NCBI RefSeq assembly: GCF_001563265.1
Contig: NZ_CP005083.1
Location: forward strand, 871,001 to 935,000
Direction: 5' to 3'
DNA: 64,000 nucleotides
Origin: Sphingobium sp. TKS
GTDB taxonomy: Bacteria > Pseudomonadota > Alphaproteobacteria > Sphingomonadales > Sphingomonadaceae
Shown here: one piece after another, positions 1 through 8,680 of the stretch
Layout: every line of letters starts with the position of its first letter
Numbering within the stretch: position 1 is the first letter of the stretch
Notes under the pieces: generated by a model
What the model saw: only the letters and a program-made list of their open reading frames with translations
Database searches by the model: none
Told to the model about the DNA's origin: nothing
Translations under genes and position numbers: made by a program

Positions 1-3000
1 CCGCCGGGGAGTTGCGGCAGCGGATCCGGGGCGCTCTGATTGCGGACAGCAATCTGTCGGCAGCGCTGGCTGTCGAGAGAGCTTATGTCTCCACCATTCA
101 CGGGCTGGGGCGCCGATTGCTGATCGAGCACGCCTTCGCATCGGGTTCATCTCCGCAGCAGCGTCTGATCGCTGAAGACGAGCAGGACTTGCTGATCCGT
201 CGCTCGATCGAAGAAAATCCTGCATTGAGCGAGCTTTCCCGAAACCTCGCCGCCCTTGGCTATCAAGGAAGCTTCTCCTCGGACCAAACCGCAGAGGACA
301 GCTTCCGCAAGAAGTTGCTCGGCGTCATCGCCTTGCTGCGAACGCTCGGTCCGCGAGGCAGCGATCCGGCGATGGCCGACTTTGTCGAGGCATCCATCCG
401 GACCGGATACGGTGCACCTATCGGCAAATCTGAGACTTTGGCTGCAGCGCTCCAGAAGACTGTCGATGCCTTGCTTCAGGCCTTTCCTCGCTCGCTCGCT
501 GACGATGCTGGTAGTGCCACCGCCAAGACAGCATTCCGCGAGAACTTCCGCGCTCTGAAGCAGGCTCAGCAGCTGCTCGCATCCGGCGGTACAGACTGGC
601 GGCTGTGGCAGAAGCTGCGGGGCCTGCGTCTGTCGATGCGCGGCAATCCGACCCCTGACGGCTACGACGATCTTGCATCTGCGGTCATGCTGGCGGCTGA
701 CAACCTGGTTTTTCACCCCGGACCGCTCGAGGATGCGGTTTCGCATGCGCGCGCTCTCGTCGAAGGCGCACAGTCGGCGATGACGGACTACGAGACCCGA
801 AAACGCGAGCTCGGCGTCATCGACTTTAGCGACATGGTGACCAACGCTGCGCGGATACTCGATGAAAAGCCCGCCGTGCTTGGCGCCATCATGGACGAGG
901 TCGACTGCGTCATTGTCGACGAGTTCCAAGACACCAACCCGATCCAGTTCACCTTTCTGTGGGCGCTGGCCCGCAAGGCCAAACGCGCCTTGATCGTCGG
1001 CGACACCAAGCAGGCGATCATGGGCTTCCAGGGCGCGGATCCGCGACTGACCATCGCCCTTACACAGCAATTTGAAACCAGCCCGCTCGACCGGAACTGG
1101 CGCTCTGATCCGCGCATCATGGCTTTTATGAACGCACTGGGGCCGTGCCTCTTCGGTGAGGACTATACGGCGCTTGCCGCGCAGAATGCCTCGGGACACG
1201 ACACCGCTCTGGAGGTCATCGGGCTGGCCAACAAGCGCGGTGCCCGCTCCGGCGGAAAGCCCCAGCATTTCATCGCTGATCGTCTCCTGTCCCTGCTGAC
1301 GGATGATCGGGTGACCATCGTGGACAGGCATTCCAAGGCCTTGCGCGACCTGGAGCCCCGGGATGTTGCCATCCTGTGCCCGACGCATAGCCACTGCGCG
1401 AGCTATGCCGCCGCGCTGCGGGCCCTGGGCTTGCCGGTCCGCGTTGCAGAAGGAGGCTGGTGGCAAAGCAAGATCGTTCAGGCAGCATGCTTCGCGCTTC
1501 GTTTCGCCGTCGATCCGGCAGACAACCATGCAGCGATCTGCACCGCAACGCTCGGCCCGGGCGCAACGCCGCTCGGCGATGCTCTTGGCGCTCTGGCCCG
1601 GGACGGCCGGATCGAGACACCAGAACTCATGGCATTGCAGGGACTTTGGCCTGACTCGCTTGCGACGCCGGTGGACAGACTGGTCCATCGGGTGATCCAG
1701 GTTGCCGGGCTGCGAGACTGGTGCGACCGGCTTGACGATCCCGCCCAAATGAGAGCGGACCTTCTTCGCTTCGAGGCTGAAGCGGCGGCATTCTTGGATG
1801 CACACCGGGATATGCGCGAAGCCTCAGGTTTCTATGGCCAGAGTGCCAACGTTTTCCTTGGGTGGCTCGAGAACAAGGTCGGCTTGAAGGGTGAGGATCT
1901 CCGTCCGAATCCCGCTGGCGCGGAGGCCGATGGCATCGAGATTGTAACCTGGCACGCCTCGAAGGGGCGGGAGTGGCCGGTCGTGGTCGTTTGCGGCCTC
2001 GATCACAAACTCGACCCGCGCGCCGGCACATTCAGCACAAAGTTTCCAGATTTCGACGATCTCGATCATGTGATCGAACAGGCGACACTTGCCTATGCGC
2101 CTGATTTTGCTGCTCCCGAAGCGACAGCTCGCTTTCTAGACGGACTGTATCCCGAGTGCGAGGAAACAGCGCGCCGATTGCTTTACGTCGCTCTGACCCG
2201 TGCGCGTAATCGCCTGATCATCGAATGGCCGCAGGACGACGACAAGGTTGAGCCGCCACTACCGATCACGGCGCGCCGTCTTTTGAACGACGGCTGTGGC
2301 ATCAAGTTGCAGGGCAATCAGATCACTGTCGGGGCGGCGCACTTCCCGTCGCGCATGACGATTTGTGGCAAGGAGATCCCAGCGTCGTTCGACAGGGAGG
2401 ACAGAGTTCGCCTTGAGAGCAACGATCGAGAACCCAGATTTGCCATTGAAAGGCGAGCTATCGGCCTCATTACCCCAGTCATCAGTCCTTCGCAGGCAAT
2501 GGCCACCACTCGGCCGCTGCCTTTGCAAATTGAGACCCGGCCGATTTCAGCGGGTGTCCGGCTCACCGGATCGGATCTCGCACAGGCAACGGATAAGGGA
2601 ACTGCAGTCCACGAGGCATTGCGGATTTTGCTATGCAGGCCGGATCTGCGGCACAGGGTGGGCCAGCATTGTCGGATCGCCGTGGCTGAAGTCGAGCTGC
2701 TCGCGCAACAGGCGCAAGCTCTCCGGCAGACTCTCACTGAGCTTGGTTATTCGCGCCTGCATATCGAACAGCCAATCGACATCGCTTTGTCTGATGGCGG
2801 ACGCCAAATCATCATCCTCGACCTTATCGCTGAAGGTCCAAACGGCATCATCATCGTCGATCACAAAAGTGGGGCGGTGGCAGACCATGCAAAGCGCTTC
2901 GAAAGCTACTGGCCGCAGTTGGCAGCCTACATCGATGCGGTCGGTACCAAGGGTGAAAAGGCCGTTGATGGTGCTGCCGTTTTTTGGACGGAAACCGGCG

Positions 3001-3038
3001 AGCTGACCATCGGAAGGGATTGCCTGCCGAATGCTTGA
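1..3038 (+). CDS. AddA/UvrD-like helicase-nuclease, 5' end outside window
   Basis: SF1A helicase fused to a RecB-type nuclease, the layout of AddA-like DNA end-processing enzymes. The frame is open to the left edge, so the N-terminus and the Walker A motif lie upstream. Counting from the TTG at position 12, visible motifs are the Walker B/DEXQ box VDEFQDT (about residues 302-308), GDTKQAIMGFQGAD, the arginine-bearing RNWRSDP, VTWHASKGREWP (motif V region) and LLYVALTRARNRL (motif VI). Near the C-terminus IIVDHKSG and the following YWPQLAAY fit a PD-(D/E)XK nuclease (D-x-K and Q-x3-Y). A B-subunit partner would be expected upstream and is not visible. A UvrD-type island helicase is an alternative label. 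The family is certain; the precise role is not. Confidence 0.85.
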   Translation, partial: AGELRQRIRGALIADSNLSAALAVERAYVSTIHGLGRRLLIEHAFASGSSPQQRLIAEDEQDLLIRRSIEENPALSELSRNLAALGYQGSFSSDQTAEDSFRKKLLGVIALLRTLGPRGSDPAMADFVEASIRTGYGAPIGKSETLAAALQKTVDALLQAFPRSLADDAGSATAKTAFRENFRALKQAQQLLASGGTDWRLWQKLRGLRLSMRGNPTPDGYDDLASAVMLAADNLVFHPGPLEDAVSHARALVEGAQSAMTDYETRKRELGVIDFSDMVTNAARILDEKPAVLGAIMDEVDCVIVDEFQDTNPIQFTFLWALARKAKRALIVGDTKQAIMGFQGADPRLTIALTQQFETSPLDRNWRSDPRIMAFMNALGPCLFGEDYTALAAQNASGHDTALEVIGLANKRGARSGGKPQHFIADRLLSLLTDDRVTIVDRHSKALRDLEPRDVAILCPTHSHCASYAAALRALGLPVRVAEGGWWQSKIVQAACFALRFAVDPADNHAAICTATLGPGATPLGDALGALARDGRIETPELMALQGLWPDSLATPVDRLVHRVIQVAGLRDWCDRLDDPAQMRADLLRFEAEAAAFLDAHRDMREASGFYGQSANVFLGWLENKVGLKGEDLRPNPAGAEADGIEIVTWHASKGREWPVVVVCGLDHKLDPRAGTFSTKFPDFDDLDHVIEQATLAYAPDFAAPEATARFLDGLYPECEETARRLLYVALTRARNRLIIEWPQDDDKVEPPLPITARRLLNDGCGIKLQGNQITVGAAHFPSRMTICGKEIPASFDREDRVRLESNDREPRFAIERRAIGLITPVISPSQAMATTRPLPLQIETRPISAGVRLTGSDLAQATDKGTAVHEALRILLCRPDLRHRVGQHCRIAVAEVELLAQQAQALRQTLTELGYSRLHIEQPIDIALSDGGRQIIILDLIAEGPNGIIIVDHKSGAVADHAKRFESYWPQLAAYIDAVGTKGEKAVDGAAVFWTETGELTIGRDCLPNA

Positions 3039-3077
3039 AGCTTGAACTGCGGGCAGGTTGTTTGGGAAGCCGTCACC

Positions 3078-3782
3078 ATGATAAGCGCCTCTGATTTTCA
3101 GTTACACTTTGACCGGTTCCAGCAGCTGATCACTGCGGAGAGCAAGGGGCATCCCTTCATCGATTTCGCGGAAGGGAAAATCGCTGCCTGGGAAGGCTAT
3201 AAGCCAACTTTGCGTAACGCTGCCCTTGGAAAGCTATCCCTCGATGCCTGGTCGCGCGAGACCATCGGGTCTGGTGCGATCGTTCAGCATGCCATCGACA
3301 GTATCGAGATACAGGACAACAAGGCAAATTTGGTCAACAACCTTGTCTTTTGGCAAAACCGATTTGGGCATGCCAATCGAGATCATCGCGTCCTTCTCGA
3401 AGCCCGGACTAACCGCGGTTTGAAGGAAGCGCTCGATACACTTTTCTACGAACTCTATCTGGGAGATCGTGCAGAAGGCGCGGTCTTCGAGGAGCTGGCC
3501 GAACTCACCGGGCGCAAATACCCGCTGATAGCCTATCTCTACTTCCTGAAGGACATGAACCGCTTCATGCCCATTCAGCCAACGGGTTTTGATCGCGCTT
3601 TTGCGGCCATGAACTTAGAGTTTGCGACGCGGCAGCAGTGCTCCTGGGAAAACTACAAGGCGTTCAATGAGATTCTGTTGCAGCTCGTTCCGCTAATTGA
3701 GGAAGCTTGTCAATCGGCGTTCAATCGGGACCCCCTATCGGCGCGCAAAAGGGACCCCCTTGCTGAGATGTTGGGTGGTTGA
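3078..3782 (+). pseudogene. Hypothetical protein truncated by IS21 insertion
   Basis: The ATG at 3078 is the likely start; a frame beginning at 3042 is also open. The genuine coding part ends near 3707, where the IS21 terminus begins with TGT. The last ~25 codons are read out of the IS end and stop at 3782, so the native C-terminus is lost. The helical N-terminal part contains PIQPTGFDRAF and QCSWENYKAFNE, which weakly recall the region ahead of the nuclease domain in some bacterial HNH endonucleases; that is from memory and tentative. It lies 39 bp downstream of the helicase-nuclease on the same strand, so the two may have formed an operon. Confidence 0.6.
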
Positions 3783-3796
3783 TGCTGGGCGCGGTT

Positions 3797-3855
3797 TTCG
3801 CGCTGCTGGCGGCGTAGGGAGGGCGTAGCCCGACCGGAGGCGTCAGCAGCGCGAA
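3797..3855. terminator. Hairpin inside the IS21 left end
   Basis: TTCGCGCTGCTG (3797-3808) pairs perfectly with CAGCAGCGCGAA (3844-3855) across a 35-nt loop, just beyond the 3' end of istB. It may act as a terminator or as protection from outside transcription. It has no T-run, so the function is inferred. Confidence 0.4.
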
Positions 3856-3873
3856 GGCGGTTTTCTGGCTGGG

Positions 3874-4602
3874 TCAGCTGCGGTTTTTGAAGCGCCAGCT
3901 GTCGTTGCCTGTCTCGACGATATCGCAATGGTGGGTGATGCGGTCGAGCAGCGCGGTGGTCATCTTGGGATCGCCGAACACGGTGGGCCACTCGCCGAAG
4001 GCGAGGTTGGTGGTGATGATGACCGAGGTCTGCTCGTAGAGCTTGCTGATCAGGTGGAACAAGAGCTGCCCGCCGGATCGGGCGAACGGCAGATAGCCCA
4101 GTTCATCGAGCACCACGAGATCAAGCCGGCTGAGCTGCGCGGCGATGGCGCCGGCCTTGCCGATGCGGGCTTCTTCCTCGAGCCTGGTGACGAGATCGAC
4201 CGTGTTGAAGTAGCGCCCGCGGGCCCCGGCACGCACGACGCTGGCGGTGATCGCAGTGGCCAGATGGGTCTTGCCGGTCCCTGTGCCGCCGATGAGCACG
4301 ATGTTGCGGCGACCGGGTAGGAACGAACCTGCGTGCAGGGAGCGCACCAGCTCTTCGTTGATCGGGGTGCCCTCGAACGCGAAGGCGTCGAGGTCCTTGA
4401 TTACCGGCAGCTTGGCTGCGGTCATGCGGTAGCGGATCGAGGCGGCATGACGATGCGCGGCTTCGGCGCGCAGCAGGTCGGTCAGGATCTCGTGGGTCGT
4501 GCGCTTGCGCTGCAACCCGGTGGTGACCGCCTCGTCGAAGGCTCCTGCCATGCCCTTGAGGCCGAGTGAGCGCATCGCCTCGATCATCTCATGCCGCTGC
4601 AT
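3874..4602 (-). CDS. istB: IS21 helper ATPase IstB
   Basis: AAA+ ATPase that assists the IstA transposase by selecting target DNA. Walker [10 protein letters not shown] and Walker [11 protein letters not shown] are intact, and the protein begins [10 protein letters not shown] as usual for IstB. The start at 4602 fits family length (242 aa) and overlaps the end of istA by 14 bp, the usual coupled istAB arrangement. A frame extends further upstream within istA but reads as out-of-frame istA sequence. The gene looks intact, but the IS256 element upstream probably separates the pair from its promoter. Confidence 0.93.
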   Translation of the reverse strand: MQRHEMIEAMRSLGLKGMAGAFDEAVTTGLQRKRTTHEILTDLLRAEAAHRHAASIRYRMTAAKLPVIKDLDAFAFEGTPINEELVRSLHAGSFLPGRRNIVLIGGTGTGKTHLATAITASVVRAGARGRYFNTVDLVTRLEEEARIGKAGAIAAQLSRLDLVVLDELGYLPFARSGGQLLFHLISKLYEQTSVIITTNLAFGEWPTVFGDPKMTTALLDRITHHCDIVETGNDSWRFKNRS

Positions 4603-6103
4603 GGAGGCCTCGCACCGTATCGTAGCGCGCGCAGTCCGCGATCGGCGGGTGGCTGAGCTTGAGATCGGCGACCACATCCAGGGGGCGCTCGGATGGCGGG
4701 TCCCGGTATCGGGCCAGGATGTTGAGGATCACCTCGTCGCTGACGGCACCGCTATCAAGCGCCTCCCGGATCGCGGCCTCGACCGCTTCCAGGCCATCGG
4801 TCATTACCGATGCCAGCACGCGCACGAAGCGGCGGTCGGCGTCATCACCGCCGCCCAGCTTGCGCCGCAACCGCGTCAGTGCCGGTGGCAGGTCCCACCC
4901 CTGGAAGGGTGCGCCGTTCCGCAAGGCCCCAGGCTTGTGCGCCAGCACTGGCAGGTAATGCCAGGGATTATAGATCGTCCGGTCGCGGCCGAAGTGCCGG
5001 GCATGCTCGGCGATTACCTCGTCGCCTAGGCGCACGACGATGCGGTCGGCATAGGCGCGGACCTGAACGGCCCGCCGCGCCGCCTTGGCCATGACCGAGT
5101 AGCGGTTGCGGTCGAAGCTGATCAGGCACGTGCCGGTCACGGCATGGGTGGTCTCGTGGAAGCCGTCGAAGGGCGCCAGCATCGGCTGCAGGGCTGGCCG
5201 CTCGAGCTCCAGCGCCTCGGCGACGGTCAGCTCCTTCTGCTCGGGATGGGCGTGCGTTGCGGCCCAGCGCAGGCACTCAGCTTCCAGCCACCCGTTGAGC
5301 TCCTCGATGCTGGCAAAGCGCAGGCGAGGCTGGAAGAAGCGGCCCCGGATGGTCTGCACCTGGTGTTCAACCTGACCCTTCTCCCATCCCGCAGCCGGCG
5401 AGCAGGCCGTGGGCTCGACCATGTAATGATCGGACATGACCAGAAAGCGGCGGTTGAACACCCGCTCCTTGCCGACGAACACGGTGGTGACCGCGGTCTT
5501 CATGTTATCGTAGATGCCGCGCAGGGGAACGCCGCCGAAGAAGGCAAAGCCGCGCGCATGGGCGTCGAACACCATCTCCTGCGTCTCGCGCGGATAGGCC
5601 CTGACGTAGACCGCGCGCGACGCGCACAACCGCATCTGCGCCACCTTCACCCGCATCGGCTTGCCCGCGATCTCCACATCCTCGTGGCTCCAGTCGAACT
5701 GGTAGGCCTCGCCTGGCTTGAACATGAGCGGGATGAACGCGGGCGCCCCATCACCCGCATCCTTGCGCCGCGCTTGTGTCCAGCGCCGGGCGTAGCGCCG
5801 GACCGCGTCGTAGGATCCCTCGAACCCCTCACGGCAAAGCAGGTCATGGATCCGCGTCATGCGCAGCCGGTCACGCCGGTGCCGGGCCTCGTTCTCCGTC
5901 AGCAGCACGTCGAGCCGCTCCTGGAACGGCCCAAGCCGGGGCAGGGGTTGAACCGTGCGGCGATAATCGAACGCGCCTTCCGGCGCCCGGATCGCCTTGC
6001 GAACCACCTTGCGCGACAGCCGCAGATCGCGCGCAATCGCCTTGATCGCCTTCCCGCTCGCGTGCTCCCGCCGTATCCGAACAACCGTCTCCACCACCAA
6101 CAT
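4589..6103 (-). CDS. istA: IS21 transposase IstA, start codon at IS256 junction
   Basis: DDE transposase of 504 aa with an N-terminal helix-turn-helix ([16 protein letters not shown]), then the catalytic core: first Asp in [10 protein letters not shown], second Asp in [10 protein letters not shown] and Glu in [14 protein letters not shown]. The start codon at 6103-6101 lies inside the 8-bp target duplication (6101-6108) of the adjacent IS256 element. The reading frame is therefore complete, but its native ribosome-binding site and promoter have been moved to the far side of a 1.4-kb insertion. Expression would now depend on the IS256 end, so this copy may be silent. Confidence 0.92.
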   Translation of the reverse strand: MLVVETVVRIRREHASGKAIKAIARDLRLSRKVVRKAIRAPEGAFDYRRTVQPLPRLGPFQERLDVLLTENEARHRRDRLRMTRIHDLLCREGFEGSYDAVRRYARRWTQARRKDAGDGAPAFIPLMFKPGEAYQFDWSHEDVEIAGKPMRVKVAQMRLCASRAVYVRAYPRETQEMVFDAHARGFAFFGGVPLRGIYDNMKTAVTTVFVGKERVFNRRFLVMSDHYMVEPTACSPAAGWEKGQVEHQVQTIRGRFFQPRLRFASIEELNGWLEAECLRWAATHAHPEQKELTVAEALELERPALQPMLAPFDGFHETTHAVTGTCLISFDRNRYSVMAKAARRAVQVRAYADRIVVRLGDEVIAEHARHFGRDRTIYNPWHYLPVLAHKPGALRNGAPFQGWDLPPALTRLRRKLGGGDDADRRFVRVLASVMTDGLEAVEAAIREALDSGAVSDEVILNILARYRDPPSERPLDVVADLKLSHPPIADCARYDTVRGLHAAA

Positions 6104-6108
6104 CCCGA

Positions 6109-7530
6109 GGTCGCGTCCGTCAAGGTGGTGTAATTTCGGCTGTGGCCGTGGGCCATCGTCAGGCGGCTTTGGCGGTGATGTGTAGGGGCTGATTTTCCTC
6201 CTCGATCATGGGTTGGTTGAGTTCGGCCATGCCTTCGATCTGCATGTATCGGTGCTGGAGCTGCCACTCGTCGTTCTGCTCCATCAGCACAGCCCCGACG
6301 AGGCGGATGATGCTGTCTTCGTTCGGGAAGATTCCGACGACGTCGGCGCGGCGCTTGACCTCCTTGTTGAGCCGCTCGAGCGGATTGGTTGAGTGTAACT
6401 TCGTGCGGTGCTGGGTGGGGAAGCCGGTGTAGGCGAGCACGTCGGTTTCGGCCTCGTCCATGCAGGCGCCGAGCTTGGGCCAACGGGTGCGCAACTGGTC
6501 GGCGACCTGTCGCCAGACCTGCGTTGCGCTTTTCTGATCGGGCTGCAGGAAGACCTGGCGGATCGCGGCGGCGACGACAGTGTTCTGGCCCTTGGGCACA
6601 TAGGACAGGGCATTGCGCATGAAGTGCACCCGGCAGCGCTGCCAGGTGGCGCCCATGACGCGGGTGATCGCGCCCTTGAGGCCCTCGTGAGCATCGGAGA
6701 TGACCAGCTTCACGCCGGTAAGACCGCGCCGAACAAGGTCCTTCAGGAAGTCGGACCAGAAGACCTCCGCTTCCGAGGGGCCGATATGCAGGCCGACGAT
6801 CTCGCGCCGGCCCTCGGTGTTGACGGCCATGGCGATTATTGCGGCAACGCTGATGATCCGCCCGCCTTCGCGTACCTTGAGATAGGTGGCATCGAGCCAG
6901 AGATACGGCCATTCGCCGGTGAGCGGGCGTTTCAGAAAGGCATGGACGCGCTCGTCAATGTCCTTGCAAAGCTTGGAGACGGTGGACTTGGAGATGCCGG
7001 TCATGCCCATGGCCTGGACGAGTTCATCGACCCGCCGGGTGCTGACCCCGCCGATCCACGCTTCCTGGATCACCGCAACCAGCGCTTTCTCGACCATCTT
7101 GCGGGGCTCAAGGAAGCCCGGAAAATAGGACCCAGCACGCAGCTTGGGGATTTTCAGGTTCAGCGTGCCTACCCGGGTATCCAGCGAACGGTCGCGATAG
7201 CCGTTGCGCCAGGTCGCGCGCTCGCTGCTGCGTTCGTGGCGACCCGCGCCGATCAGGCCATCAACGTCGGCCTCCATGATCAGCTGCAGCACGTTCTCGG
7301 CGATGGTGCGCAAAAAATCCGGTTGGCCGCCCTTTGCAGCCAGCTCTTCGATCAGTAATCTGTCCTCGGTCATCGGGAACTCCTCTTCGTCACGGTTGAA
7401 GTGTGCAAACTCCACCATAACGATGAACCCGGTGGCCACCAGCGACGCCGCATTCCGGGGTGGGGCATGCCCCACCCCGGAATACACCATCGCCTACACC
7501 GGAAATTACACCACGAGCGCGGACGCTAAC
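6109..7530 (-). mobile_element. IS256-family element, copy A (1422 bp)
   Basis: Ends are defined by imperfect inverted repeats: GGTCGCGTCCG at 6109 and, read inward from 7530, GTTAGCGTCCG, both followed after five bases by GTGGTGTAATTTC. The direct repeat CATCCCGA lies immediately outside each end (6101-6108 and 7531-7538), an 8-bp target duplication normal for IS256. One transposase is encoded on the minus strand. A palindrome, CCGGGGTGGGGCATG and its complement, lies upstream of the transposase near 7457-7481. Copy B at 22512-23933 has the same length. Confidence 0.93.
6159..7373 (-). CDS. IS256-family (mutator-type) transposase
   Basis: DDE transposase of 404 aa. Catalytic residues are visible in LWLDATYLKV (first D), VISDAHEGLKG (second D) and NPLERLNKEVKRR (E); the C/H region WQRCRVHFMRNAL is typical of the family. 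I start it at 7373 (MTEDRLLIEEL) because GAGGAG sits eight bases upstream. A longer in-frame extension to 7490 runs through the palindromic leader and lacks a good ribosome-binding site. The protein is identical to that of copy B, so one copy is probably a recent transposition product. Confidence 0.94.
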   Translation of the reverse strand: MTEDRLLIEELAAKGGQPDFLRTIAENVLQLIMEADVDGLIGAGRHERSSERATWRNGYRDRSLDTRVGTLNLKIPKLRAGSYFPGFLEPRKMVEKALVAVIQEAWIGGVSTRRVDELVQAMGMTGISKSTVSKLCKDIDERVHAFLKRPLTGEWPYLWLDATYLKVREGGRIISVAAIIAMAVNTEGRREIVGLHIGPSEAEVFWSDFLKDLVRRGLTGVKLVISDAHEGLKGAITRVMGATWQRCRVHFMRNALSYVPKGQNTVVAAAIRQVFLQPDQKSATQVWRQVADQLRTRWPKLGACMDEAETDVLAYTGFPTQHRTKLHSTNPLERLNKEVKRRADVVGIFPNEDSIIRLVGAVLMEQNDEWQLQHRYMQIEGMAELNQPMIEEENQPLHITAKAA

Positions 7531-7645
7531 CATCCCGATCTCACCACCTGGAAAACCAGGCAGCCTGCTACACCATCAGAATGAGGGGTCCCTTTTAGAC
7601 GCCGATCACCCCGCTAACGGGGTCCCTTTTGCACGCCGGTCCACA

Positions 7646-7834
7646 CTTTTGGCGGCAAACTTGGGTGACGATGCCGACACCACAGCTGCTATCACAGGCC
7701 AGTTAGCTGGAGCCCTTTATGGATCCTCGTCCATTCGGCCGTCATGGTTGGAAAAGCTGGCATGGCGCGAGGAAATAGAGGGTCTTGCTCGCAATCTGGC
7801 TTTCCCGACAACCGCGCCGCCGAGCCGGCACTGA
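7646..7834 (+). pseudogene. C-terminal remnant of an ADP-ribosylglycohydrolase
   Basis: Directly right of the IS21 end the plus frame reads LGDDADTTAAITGQLAGALYG followed by WLEKLAWREEIEGLA and a stop. The GDDADTTAAI...GQLAGALYG block is the conserved C-terminal metal-binding signature of ADP-ribosylglycohydrolase (DraG/ARH-like) proteins. Everything N-terminal is absent, replaced by IS21. The broken gene left of the IS is a different protein, so this is not a simple insertion. ADP-ribosyl hydrolases often occur in toxin-antitoxin and defence islands, which fits the context. The stretch 7835-8098 that follows shows no convincing gene. Confidence 0.75.
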
Positions 7835-8098
7835 TCGATCTCAATGATCGAATCGCAGCACAGTTCACCAGTATGAGTTCGGGTGAAATCCGCGATCATC
7901 ATTGCTACAAAGCACGTTTTGCTCCCGAGGCAGTTCGTCCAAACCGACTGCACTCAATCTGCGATCCGCAGAAGCAAGCTGCTTTCTGGTCCAGGCCACG
8001 GACTCGGAAACCCGGAGGTCCTGATCTCCGCAAGTTCTTCCTCACGCCTTGCGACAAAGTTCCTCAAGCGATCCCTGTCATCGAGGAAGGCCAGCCCA

Positions 8099-8680
8099 TC
8101 AGCTTATGAGCGGAAAGCCGTTGATCTCGAGTTCACCACCCAGCGCAATGCGGACCTCTACCGCTGGCCGATCCCGGTCCGATGTTTCAATTGATGGGTC
8201 ATATCGCTGAGACAGATAGTGAAATCGCTGGTTTTCAGATCCCACCCAGTTTCGCTGCGTATCGAGTTTGCCGGCAACGAATGGCCCGTCGACGACAACG
8301 TCTGCGTGAGCCAGCAATTGCTCAACTCCTGGGAGGGCTCGTCGACGAAGCTGATCCAATCGGAATCCCGTGAACAGCATTACCGACAGGTCCTGCAATT
8401 TGCAGAATTGGGCTATCTCGGCGAGTGCCTTCGCTTGGTACGCTGGCTCGCCGCCTAGGAAGGTGACACCTTCAATCGCATGGATTTCGCGTGCCAGCTC
8501 AATCTCGGCGATGATCTCGGTCGATGAAATCACTTGCCGGCGCACAAAGGGTAGCAGCTCTTGGTTGCAGCATCCGGGACAGTCGATGTCGCAACCCTGC
8601 ACCCAAAGCGCGTAGCGCGAGCCCGGCCCTTCGACCGATGTGCACGGGATCCGCTTCGCAACGTTGAGGAAGCAGGTCAT
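8099..8680 (-). CDS. NrdG-like radical SAM protein (operon gene 5)
   Basis: Protein of 193 aa with an N-terminal cluster motif C30-x3-C34-x2-C37 (WVQGCDIDCPGC) and a SAM-contact GGEP at 76-79 (VTFLGGEP). This is the arrangement of anaerobic ribonucleotide reductase activases (NrdG) and related short radical SAM enzymes. By family, it should bind a 4Fe-4S cluster and cleave SAM to a 5'-deoxyadenosyl radical. No NrdD partner is present. It overlaps the preceding AAA+ gene by 4 bp (8677-8680), so its substrate is more likely a component or product of this operon. It could be a glycyl-radical activase, or a peptide- or nucleotide-modifying enzyme; neither is shown by sequence. Confidence 0.85.
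   Translation of the reverse strand: MTCFLNVAKRIPCTSVEGPGSRYALWVQGCDIDCPGCCNQELLPFVRRQVISSTEIIAEIELAREIHAIEGVTFLGGEPAYQAKALAEIAQFCKLQDLSVMLFTGFRLDQLRRRALPGVEQLLAHADVVVDGPFVAGKLDTQRNWVGSENQRFHYLSQRYDPSIETSDRDRPAVEVRIALGGELEINGFPLIS

Larger units (their letters stand above)
3708..7645 (-). mobile_element. IS21-family element, interrupted by an IS256 element
   Basis: Both ends begin TGT and match imperfectly: left TGTCAATCGGCG (3708 onward) and right, read inward from 7645, TGTGGACCGGCG, each leading into GGGACCCC. Further GGGACCCC copies lie inside (3752-3759, and 7585-7592 on the complement), as in the multiple terminal repeats of IS21 elements. Without the nested IS256 (6109-7530) and one copy of its duplication, the element is about 2.5 kb, normal for the family. 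It encodes istA and istB on the minus strand. No convincing target duplication flanks it (left ...GAAGCT, right CTTTTG...), and the genes on the two sides are unrelated, which suggests a deletion next to the element. Confidence 0.85.

Noticed and set aside
147..1805. Long open frame opposite the AddA-like gene
   Set aside because: Arg/Cys-rich reading with no motif, antisense to well-conserved helicase motifs; a GC-rich shadow.
5144..6133. Open frame opposite istA
   Set aside because: Antisense to conserved DDE residues; no family features.
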